A DNA stretch of 45,779 bases, from the NCBI GenBank assembly GCA_027315255.1, contig DAHUYL010000065.1, forward strand, positions 1 to 45,779. The letters run 5' to 3'. The notes under the pieces are model-generated. The model did no database searches, was not told where the DNA came from, and saw only the letters and a list, made by a program, of their open reading frames with translations. Position numbers and translations under genes: made by a program. This DNA comes from Solirubrobacterales bacterium. GTDB lineage: Bacteria > Actinomycetota > Thermoleophilia > Solirubrobacterales > Solirubrobacteraceae. This document shows positions 9,523 to 16,140 of the stretch, piece by piece (position 1 is the first letter of the stretch; each line of letters starts with the position of its first letter).

Positions 9523-11238
9523 TCAGCGCGCGGCGACGGGCTCCGGCTCGCGCCCCCCGGACGGCCGGCCGAGCTCATCGCCGTAGCGGTAGATGCCGCC
9601 GCGCATCAGCGACGCCAGCGCGGCGATCAGGCACGCGGCGATCGCGAACGCGAACGCAGCGTGCAGCCCCGATCGGAACGGCCCGGAGATCAGCTGCGGG
9701 AAGAACGTGCGGCCGGTCAGGAGGTGGTGGCTGGCCGGCGTCAGCGCACGCAGGACGTGCGGTCCGGCGAGGTGCGCGATCGGGTTGAAGCCGAGGAACG
9801 CCGCGAACAGGACGGCCACCGGCGGCGTGTGCGCGATCCGCAGCGCCGCCGTGTGGCTGACCCCGTGCGCCGTCAGGCCGGCGAACAGCGAGTGCGGCAG
9901 CGACCCCGACAGGCCGGCGATCATCAGCGAGAAGAACACCCCGACCGACAGCACCTGCGCGGAGTTCTGGAAGGTCTGGTTCATGCCGCCGCCCGCGCCG
10001 CGGTCGCCGGGCGGGAGGCTGTTCATCACGGCCGCCCGGTTGGGCGAGGCGAACATCCCCATCGTGATCCCGTTGAGCGCCAGCACGACGGCGAACGCCG
10101 GGTAGGAGAAGTCGGTCGGCAGCAGCCACATCAGCACGAACGTGGCCGCAGCGCCGAGCATCCCGCCGGTCGCGAACGGGCGCGCGCCGTAGCGGTCGGA
10201 CAGGTAGCCAGAGGTCGGGCCGGCGAGCAGCATCCCGAACGTCAACGGCAGCATGTACAGACCGGCACGCAGGGGCGTCTGGGCGAAGGCGACCCCGTGC
10301 TCGGGCAGCCAGATTCCCTGGAGCCAGATGATCAGCATGAACATCAGCCCGCCGCGCGCGATCGCGGCGAGGAAGGTCGAGATCGTGCCGAACGTGAATG
10401 CCCGGATCCGCAGCAGGGCGAGCCGGAACATCGGATCGCGCGCGCGCAGCTCGATCACCACGAACGCGACCAGCGACGCCACGCCGGCGCTCAGCAGGGC
10501 CACGACGCGCGGACTCGTCCAGCCGGTCGCGCTCGAACCGTACGGCCTGATCCCGTAGGTGATCGAGACCATGATCAGGATCAGCCCGATCGCGAACGTG
10601 AGGTTCCCGGGCCAGTCGATCCGGGCGTCTCGCTGCGGAGTCGACAGCTCGCGCAGGTTGAGGTACGCCCACACCGTGCCGAACAGCCCGACCGGCACCG
10701 AGATCAGGAACACGAGCCGCCAGTCGATCGGCGCGAGCAACCCGCCGAGCACGAGCCCGACGAACATTCCGCTGACGCCGACGATGTTGTTGATCCCGAG
10801 CGCCATCCCGCGCTGGTCCGCCGGAAACGCATCGGTCAGGATCGCGGTCGAGTTGGCGAGCAGGAAGGCGCCGCCAACGCCCTGCACGAGCCGGAAGCCG
10901 ATCAGGTACAGCGCGCCCGCGCTGCCGTGCATCCAGTCGACCGTCAGCGCCAGCGAGGCTGCCGTATAGACCACGAAGCCGAGGTTGTAGATCCGCACCC
11001 GGCCGAACATGTCGCCGAGCCGGCCGAGGCTGACGATCAGCACGCTCGAGACGATCAGGTAGCCGAGCACCATCCACAGCAGGTAGAAGCTGTTGCCGGA
11101 CGCCAGCGGGTCGAGCCGGATGCCGCGGAAGATGTCCGGCATCGCGATGATCGTGATCGACGCGTCGAGTGTCGCCAGCAGGACCGCAAGCGTCGTGTTC
11201 GACAGGGCGATCCACTTGTAGGCGGTGCGGTTCCTCAC
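9523..11238 (-). CDS. MFS drug exporter, DHA2 (EmrB/QacA) type, 14 helices
   Basis: A multi-helix membrane protein of 571 aa from the GTG at 11238. The N-terminus VRNRTAYKWIALSNTTLAVL, with LDASITIIAMPDIF in helix 1, the loop after helix 2 (GRLGDMFGRVRIYNLG) and helix 5 motif C-like (NNIVGVSGMFVGLVLGG) are those of proton-driven 14-helix exporters. The frame is also open to an ATG at 11268 (MKVTCVSFVE first), but then a 20-bp palindrome would lie inside the coding sequence. With TATCCT (minus, 11247-11252) as -10 element, the GTG at 11238 would be a leaderless start and the palindrome would cover the promoter. The divergent MarR gene is the likely repressor. The substrate is unknown. Confidence 0.9.
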   Translation of the reverse strand: MRNRTAYKWIALSNTTLAVLLATLDASITIIAMPDIFRGIRLDPLASGNSFYLLWMVLGYLIVSSVLIVSLGRLGDMFGRVRIYNLGFVVYTAASLALTVDWMHGSAGALYLIGFRLVQGVGGAFLLANSTAILTDAFPADQRGMALGINNIVGVSGMFVGLVLGGLLAPIDWRLVFLISVPVGLFGTVWAYLNLRELSTPQRDARIDWPGNLTFAIGLILIMVSITYGIRPYGSSATGWTSPRVVALLSAGVASLVAFVVIELRARDPMFRLALLRIRAFTFGTISTFLAAIARGGLMFMLIIWLQGIWLPEHGVAFAQTPLRAGLYMLPLTFGMLLAGPTSGYLSDRYGARPFATGGMLGAAATFVLMWLLPTDFSYPAFAVVLALNGITMGMFASPNRAAVMNSLPPGDRGAGGGMNQTFQNSAQVLSVGVFFSLMIAGLSGSLPHSLFAGLTAHGVSHTAALRIAHTPPVAVLFAAFLGFNPIAHLAGPHVLRALTPASHHLLTGRTFFPQLISGPFRSGLHAAFAFAIAACLIAALASLMRGGIYRYGDELGRPSGGREPEPVAAR

Positions 11239-11245
11239 TTCCACG

Positions 11246-11265
11246 AAGGATACACAGGTAACCTT
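11246..11265. promoter_or_regulatory. Candidate MarR operator between the MFS exporter and its regulator
   Basis: A 20-bp palindrome, AAGGwTAC-nnnn-GTAwCCTT, 16 of 20 positions symmetrical, in the short divergent spacer. The arm spacing suits a winged-helix dimer of the MarR family. It covers a candidate -10 (TATCCT) of the exporter gene and is about 25 bases upstream of a -10 (TATAGT, 11291-11296) for the regulator gene, so one site could repress both. Confidence 0.6.
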
Positions 11266-11290
11266 CATATTTCCTGCACGGAGCGAGCCG

Positions 11291-11296
11291 TATAGT
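11291..11296 (+). promoter_or_regulatory. -10 element of the marR gene, probably leaderless transcript
   Basis: TATAGT followed by 8 bases and then the ATG at 11305. Transcription would begin at or next to the start codon, and no Shine-Dalgarno is present. No good -35 hexamer is visible. The same geometry is seen before other regulators in the window. Confidence 0.4.
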
Positions 11297-11304
11297 CCGC
11301 GCCG

Positions 11305-11730
11305 ATGACGCCCTCCCCCGAGACGACGACTCTGGCAAGCGAGCTGCGCGTCGTGCTCGGCCGCCTGATCAAGCGAATCCGGGCGGAGAACCGGCTGTCG
11401 ATGACCCAGGTGGCGGTGCTCGGCCGCCTCGATCGAGAGGGGACCCAATCGATCGGCGACCTCGCCGCGGCCGAGCGCGTGCGGCCGCAGTCGATGAGCC
11501 AGACGCTGTCGGAGCTCGAGGCCGACGGGCTGATCGCACGGCGCACCGACGAGCGCGACGCGCGCCGGACGCTGGTCGAGTTGACCCCCGGCGGGCTGGC
11601 GGCGCTCGAGCAGGATCGAGCGCTGCGGGAGGGGTGGCTCGCGCGGGCGCTTGCCGACGAGTTCAGCGCCGAGGAGCGTCAGACGCTCGCCCAGGCGCTG
11701 CCGCTGCTGAGCCGCCTGACCGAGCTGTGA
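11305..11730 (+). CDS. MarR-family transcriptional regulator
   Basis: A protein of 141 aa with the MarR winged-helix fold: helices LASELRVVLGRLIKRIRAE and LSMTQVAVLGRLDRE, recognition helix region RVRPQSMSQTLSELEADGLI and the wing RRTDERDARRTLVELTPGG, whose DxRD-type turn contacts the minor groove. It is divergent from the MFS drug exporter and is probably a ligand-responsive repressor of that gene and of itself through the palindrome at 11246-11265. The N-terminus lacks a ribosome binding site, consistent with leaderless translation. Confidence 0.92.
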   Translation: MTPSPETTTLASELRVVLGRLIKRIRAENRLSMTQVAVLGRLDREGTQSIGDLAAAERVRPQSMSQTLSELEADGLIARRTDERDARRTLVELTPGGLAALEQDRALREGWLARALADEFSAEERQTLAQALPLLSRLTEL

Positions 11731-11746
11731 CGCCTGGACGGGCCCG

Positions 11747-12988
11747 CTAATCGGTTCCGCCGAGGGCCTCACGCGCCCACGCGAGGCCGGCGCGATACGC
11801 GCTCGCGTAGATCATGAGGTCGCGGCCGAACGTCGGGTCGCGGAAGTCGCCGCGCTCGTAGCAGATCACCGACGAGAGGATCTCACCGGCCGGCCCGTCG
11901 TAGGCGGTGAGCGCGTTCGCGACCTGGTCGCTCAGCGGCAGCTCGCCGACGAGCTCGCCGATCGGCAGGCGCATCACGGCGTCGAGCGTCGACAGCAACC
12001 CGACCGTGAACAGCTCGTCGCCGGCGAGCAGGTCTCCGAGCTCGACCCCGACCAGCTCGCACGTCCGCGCGCGGGTCAGCGCAAGCAGCGCCAGCTCGCG
12101 GTGGATCGGCTCCGATCCGCCGAGCACCGCCGCGACCAGCGCCCAGCGCGCGAGCCCGCGGGAGCCGAGCATCGCCGCGGCGTGCGCGATCGAGCGGACC
12201 CGGCCCGCGAGCCCGAAGTACGCCGAGTTGATGTAGCGCAGCAGCCGCACGCCCAGGCCCAGATCCCGCTCGATCACGGTGATCAGCTGCTCGAGCGGCG
12301 CCTCGGCGCGTTGCAGCGCAGCCAACTCGCCGAGCGTGCGCAGGTCGCCCACCGGCAGCGGGCGTCCGGCGAGCAGGTTGGGCGTCGCGAAGAACGGTCC
12401 GGTGAACCACTCGAAGCCGAGCGCGCGTGCCTGCTCGCGCTCGCCGTGGTCGTGCACGCTCGCGGCCAGCGGGATCGCGCCGTGCGCACGGATCTGAGCG
12501 ACGACGGCGGGGACTGCCGCCGGGGCCCAGTCCGGCAGGTCGAGCTCGACCGCGGTGAACGGATCGAGCAGCGAGGGATCGAAGCTGGGGCCCGGGAGGC
12601 CGTCGAGCTCGAGCGCGCAGCCGCGGATCGCTTCGGCGGCGAGCAGCGCCCTGACCTCGGGCAAGGTCGCGTCGTCGTATCGGATCCGCAGCAGCGCCCG
12701 GTCGCGACGGACCGGCGGCAGGCCGTGCTCGAGCAGCATCGCGCGCGAGACCGGCAGGTGGGCCATCGTCCCGATCGACTGCTCGTCGTGCCCGATCACC
12801 GCGAGCAGGTCGTCGACGAGCTCGAGCATCTCGTCGGGGCCCGGCACGACCACCAGCGTGTGCTCGAGCACCGCGTACGGCAGCCGGTAGCCGATCACCG
12901 AGTCGCGCCCGTCGAGCACCGGCTGGCGCGAGACCAGCAGGCGCGCGTCCGGCGCGCCCCGGCTGTGGACAGGCTGCTGCACGGGCAC
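11747..12988 (-). CDS. HDOD-domain signalling protein with degenerate EAL domain (YuxH-like)
   Basis: A protein of 413 aa from a GTG at 12988. Residues 15-200 resemble an EAL phosphodiesterase fold (LVSRQPVLDGRDSVIGYRLPY, then ALELDGLPG and LDLPDWAP), but the ExL signature and the metal-binding acidic residues are not recognisable, so it is probably catalytically inactive toward cyclic di-GMP. Residues 200-390 form an HDOD domain (LRYINSAYFGLAGRVRSIAHAAAMLG, then RWALVAAVLGG), a non-catalytic relative of HD-type hydrolases. The EAL-HDOD order is known from YuxH and from the Vibrio cholerae motility regulator CdgJ. Transcribed on the same strand as the GH79 gene upstream, with a 70-base gap that can form alternative hairpins. 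Confidence 0.85.
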   Translation of the reverse strand: MPVQQPVHSRGAPDARLLVSRQPVLDGRDSVIGYRLPYAVLEHTLVVVPGPDEMLELVDDLLAVIGHDEQSIGTMAHLPVSRAMLLEHGLPPVRRDRALLRIRYDDATLPEVRALLAAEAIRGCALELDGLPGPSFDPSLLDPFTAVELDLPDWAPAAVPAVVAQIRAHGAIPLAASVHDHGEREQARALGFEWFTGPFFATPNLLAGRPLPVGDLRTLGELAALQRAEAPLEQLITVIERDLGLGVRLLRYINSAYFGLAGRVRSIAHAAAMLGSRGLARWALVAAVLGGSEPIHRELALLALTRARTCELVGVELGDLLAGDELFTVGLLSTLDAVMRLPIGELVGELPLSDQVANALTAYDGPAGEILSSVICYERGDFRDPTFGRDLMIYASAYRAGLAWAREALGGTD

Positions 12989-12990
12989 AC

Positions 12991-13030
12991 CCCGATTCTC
13001 GGCAGATCGGCCCGTCGTTTGAATCGGGCC
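12991..13030 (-). promoter_or_regulatory. Two mutually exclusive hairpins before the HDOD gene
   Basis: CCCGATTC (12991-12998) can pair with GAATCGGG (13021-13028), while GGCCCG (13009-13014) can pair with CGGGCC (13025-13030). Both pairings are perfect and share bases 13025-13028, so only one can form. They lie between the stop of the GH79 gene and the GTG of the HDOD gene and could act as a terminator or a switch; the function is inferred only from position. Confidence 0.3.
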
Positions 13031-13058
13031 GGCGGCCGCCTGCCCCGGCGGGGCTGGC

Positions 13059-14519
13059 CTACCGGGCCTGCCCCGCCGGCTGCACCGTCACCAGCGCCGC
13101 GCTGGCGGGCGGCACCGAGACCGCGTACGTGCCGGCGACCGGCGCGACGGCGGTGGCCGACGGCGGGCGTTCGAGCGTGCCCGTGGTCGTCTGCGACGCG
13201 ATCGCCGTGCCGCCGAGCGTGACGCCACCGGTCGCGGTCAGCCCGCCCGGCGCCTCGAGGCGCTGCACCCAAGCGGGTGGCAGCCGGTCGCCCGGCGTAC
13301 CTGGCACCCGGATCGTGACGGTCGCCGGCTGCGCCGCCGACTCGTTGATCAGGACGAGATGGGTGGCACCCTTCGTCGTCAGCGTCCCCCACGCGACGTG
13401 CTCGCCGTCGCCCTTGTCTGCGACGCTCAGAAGCCGCGCTCCGGGCGGCGCCGCCTCGACGAACATCAGGATGCCGTAGTACTCCGGCGCGACCGTCGCC
13501 GACCAGGTCCCCCCGCTCTGGTAGACGTCGAACAGCCGGTAGGCCGCCGCCGGCAGCGTGTGGAAGTTGACGCCGCTGACGCCGTCGCGCGCGATCGCTG
13601 CGTAGGGCGCGACGCTGTTCGCCAGCCCGATCGTCGCGGCGCGGCTGAGCAGGTTGGCGATCGTCGGATACTGGGGCGAGGCGGGCGTCGTGAAGCAGCG
13701 CTTCAGCGGGTAGCGGTGGAACGTGACGACGTCGATCCGGGGCTCGGCGTGCAATAGCCGCCCCAGCCATCGCATCCAGCCGAAGTCGCCGAGCGCAGGG
13801 GCGGCGAGCGGCACCGCCGGAAGGCCCGCCACCAGCCGCGACACCTCGCCCGCGTAGTCGCTGAAGCCGTAGCTCGACGGACGGCCGTCGACCTGCAGTC
13901 CATCCGCGGTCCTGTACCAGGGCAGCTTGGCGTAGTAGCTCGGCTCATTGCCGACCTCGAACGCCTCGAGCAGGTGACGGCCGATCCCGCGCAGCAACGC
14001 TTCGGCTTCAGCCGCGGCCAGCTGGGGCTGGTCCGCCTCGAGATTGACGCCGAGGATCAGCTGGGCCGAGAGCGTCTTGGCGAGGTTCTCGATGCTGTCG
14101 ATCCAGCTCTGCGTGAGCTCGAAGCTCAGCCCCGGCGACGGGTCGACGCCGGGCGACGGGTACCACGTGTGGTCGGTGCTGTCGCCGCCGATCCGGATCA
14201 CCGGCGACTGGCCGGGGGCGAGGTTGCGGATCAGCTGCTGGAGCACCGTGTCGGCGTCCGACGGCGGGCCGGCGAGGTCGGCGGCCGACGTGTACTCCAT
14301 CGAGACGCCGACGAAGCTCGCCGGGATCGGCGCGACGCGCATCGGCCCGCCGACCGAGACCGAGACGGCCGCCGGCCCCGGCTGCAGCGCGGCCGGGGCG
14401 TTGGCGGTGAGCGGGGCAACCGGGCTGGGCGGGCTGTCCGCGGCGATGCGCGGGGTGGCTGCCGGCGCCGCGCCGAGCAGGGCGGCAACCGCGGCGGCCG
14501 TGGCGATCGCCGACCTCAC
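13059..14519 (-). CDS. Secreted glycoside hydrolase family 79-like protein with apparent internal deletion
   Basis: A protein of 486 aa with a signal peptide (ATAAAVAALLGAAPAAT). The GH79 (heparanase/beta-glucuronidase) pattern is clear: SFVGVSMEY near 68-75, VIRIGGDSTDHTWY at 107-120, the acid/base motif EVGNEPSYY with Glu192, VVTFHRYPL near 264-272 and VNFHT at 317-321, then a beta-sandwich C-terminal domain. In family members as I know them, about 40-50 residues containing the catalytic nucleophile (E-x-NS) and a DTFASALW-like helix stand between the APY segment and VNFHT. Here VAPYAAIA (303-310) runs straight into RDGVSGVNFHT, so the nucleophile seems missing. The GTG start overlaps the stop of the ketopantoate reductase-like gene. 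Confidence 0.82.
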   Translation of the reverse strand: MRSAIATAAAVAALLGAAPAATPRIAADSPPSPVAPLTANAPAALQPGPAAVSVSVGGPMRVAPIPASFVGVSMEYTSAADLAGPPSDADTVLQQLIRNLAPGQSPVIRIGGDSTDHTWYPSPGVDPSPGLSFELTQSWIDSIENLAKTLSAQLILGVNLEADQPQLAAAEAEALLRGIGRHLLEAFEVGNEPSYYAKLPWYRTADGLQVDGRPSSYGFSDYAGEVSRLVAGLPAVPLAAPALGDFGWMRWLGRLLHAEPRIDVVTFHRYPLKRCFTTPASPQYPTIANLLSRAATIGLANSVAPYAAIARDGVSGVNFHTLPAAAYRLFDVYQSGGTWSATVAPEYYGILMFVEAAPPGARLLSVADKGDGEHVAWGTLTTKGATHLVLINESAAQPATVTIRVPGTPGDRLPPAWVQRLEAPGGLTATGGVTLGGTAIASQTTTGTLERPPSATAVAPVAGTYAVSVPPASAALVTVQPAGQAR

Positions 14520-15496
14520 CCGGCCTCCAGCCGGGCGAGCACCTGCTCAGGGGTGATCCACCCGGGCGGCCGGCGCTCGCGCACGGCCTCGTGGACGAGC
14601 TCCTGAAGCAGCCGGTTGGCGGGCGCCGGCACCCCGGCCTGGCGCGCGCGAAGCACGATCTCGCCGTTGAGGTAGTCGGTCTCGACATGGCCGGTGCCGC
14701 GGACGACGCTCTGCCAGGTCGAGCCGCCCCCGCGGGCCCGGCCCGCGATCTCGCCGACCCCCCACCGTTCCCAGCGGGCTCGCACGGCGGCGATGTCGCT
14801 GGTCTCGTCGACGTCGATCCCGGCGGCTCGCAGCACCGCCCGTCCCTCGTCGACGAGCCGCGCGCGCAGCTCGGCGGCGTCCACCTCCGGCCCGCACACC
14901 GCCTGCACCGCGTTGCCGAGGTTGGTGAGCAGCTTCTGGTGCTTGAAGCGCATGATCTCCTCTCGCGCGACCGACTCGATCCGCGACGCCGCCAGCGCGC
15001 GGCACAGCGCCCGGGTCAACGCGCCCGTGCCGCCCGGGTAGCGCCCGACGTCGATCGAGCCTGTGACCTCGGCGCCGAACGCCTGCACGACGCCGGGCTC
15101 GAGGTGAGCGCAGGGCAGCAGTACGACCGCTCCCAGCACCTCGTCGAACAGGCGTGCCGCCACGCGCTCGTTCTCGACGCCGTTCTGCAGGCACGCGACC
15201 GGGAGCCGCCGCCCGGCCGCCGCACGCACCGCCTCGAGCGCCGACCAGGTGTCCTGGCTCTTGGTGCAGAGCAGCACGAGATCGCGCGTGCTGTCGAGAC
15301 CCGCGGCTGACGCGGTGGCGGCGACCGGGATCCGCAACGTCAGCTGCTCCTGCGGCGTCTCGAATCGGAGCCCAGCGGCTCTGATCGCATCGTGGTGGGC
15401 GCCGCGGGCGATCAGGATCACGTCGTGCCCGGACTGGTGAAGCCGCGCCCCGACGACGCCGCCGACCGCCCCCGCGCCGAGGATCACGAACCGCAC
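14516..15496 (-). CDS. Ketopantoate reductase-family oxidoreductase (PanE/ApbA-like)
   Basis: A protein of 326 aa from the GTG at 15496. It begins VRFVILGAGAVGGVVGARL, the GxGxxG NADP-binding loop, with LLCTKSQDT and ACLQNGVENE typical of the ApbA N-terminal domain, then RFKHQKLLTNLGNAVQAV, which contains the catalytic Lys of the C-terminal helical domain. The family reduces ketopantoate to pantoate with NADPH in coenzyme A synthesis, but many paralogues act on other 2-oxo acids; the setting beside a GH79 gene does not support a pantothenate role, so I give no symbol. Its stop overlaps the GTG of the GH79 gene. It is divergent from the alpha/beta hydrolase gene, with only 19 bases between the starts. 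Confidence 0.87.
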   Translation of the reverse strand: MRFVILGAGAVGGVVGARLHQSGHDVILIARGAHHDAIRAAGLRFETPQEQLTLRIPVAATASAAGLDSTRDLVLLCTKSQDTWSALEAVRAAAGRRLPVACLQNGVENERVAARLFDEVLGAVVLLPCAHLEPGVVQAFGAEVTGSIDVGRYPGGTGALTRALCRALAASRIESVAREEIMRFKHQKLLTNLGNAVQAVCGPEVDAAELRARLVDEGRAVLRAAGIDVDETSDIAAVRARWERWGVGEIAGRARGGGSTWQSVVRGTGHVETDYLNGEIVLRARQAGVPAPANRLLQELVHEAVRERRPPGWITPEQVLARLEAG

Positions 15497-15515
15497 TGGG
15501 TGCGAGAGTATCCGG

Positions 15516-16131
15516 ATGGCCGTGATCGAACTGGCGACGCCACACGGGCCGGCACGGGTTCGGCTCGAGCGGCCCGCGGAGGGGTCCGCAGGCGGCGGTC
15601 GAGGTGGCCTCGTGCTCGGCCACGGCGCCGGCGGCGGGATCGACTCGCCCGACCTGACGGCCGCTACGGCGGCAGCCCTGGAGGCCGGCTGGCTGGTCGC
15701 GCGGGTCGAGCAGCCGTATCGCGTCGCCGGCCGCCGCGCACCGGCGCCCGCGCCCCAACTCGACGCCGCGTGGCTCGCGGTGATCGACCAGCTGAGGGCC
15801 GCCCCCCCTGGCCGGCCTCCTGGTCGTGGCGGGTGGCCGCTCCTCGGGCGCGCGCGTTGCCTGCCGGACGGCGGACGCGGCCCGGGTCGCCGGCGTCCTC
15901 TGCCTCGCGTTTCCGCTGCAGCCGCCGGGCCGGCCCGAGCGCTCGCGGCTGGCCGAGCTCGACGGGGTGCGCGCGCCCGTCCTCGTCGTCCAGGGCGAGC
16001 GCGACCCGTTCGGGATGCCTTTGCCCGCTCGGGGTCGCGACGTGGCCGTGGTCCCGGGAACGCACACGCTGCGGGCCACTGGCCCGATCCGCGAGGCCGT
16101 GGCTTCGTGGCTCGCTGAGCGATCGCCCTGA
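15516..16131 (+). pseudogene. Alpha/beta hydrolase (KANL3/TEX30-like), frameshifted at a C7 tract
   Basis: The first frame (15516 on) encodes MAVIELATPHGPARVRLERP and the oxyanion-hole motif GHGAGGGIDSPDL up to AVIDQLRAA. The second frame, open from before 15826 to the stop at 16131, encodes the rest: LLVVAGGRSSGARVA with nucleophile Ser in GRSSG, VLVVQGERDPFG with the acid Asp, and GTHTL with the catalytic His. The switch is at a run of seven Cs (15802-15808); removing one C joins both frames into one complete hydrolase of about 204 aa. It is either a real inactivating or phase-variable mutation or a sequencing error. Continued first-frame translation gives an Arg/Pro-rich tail with no resemblance to the family. 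Confidence 0.82.
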
Positions 16132-16140
16132 GTGACGGGA

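Noticed and set aside
7873-11295. 1140-codon plus-strand ORF, and similar long ones at 5844-7763, 1069-2496 and 23057-25048
   Set aside because: They are antisense to clear transporter, regulator and ftsH genes, consist of Arg/Asp/Gln/His-rich low-complexity text, and arise from the GC-rich third codon positions of the genes on the other strand.
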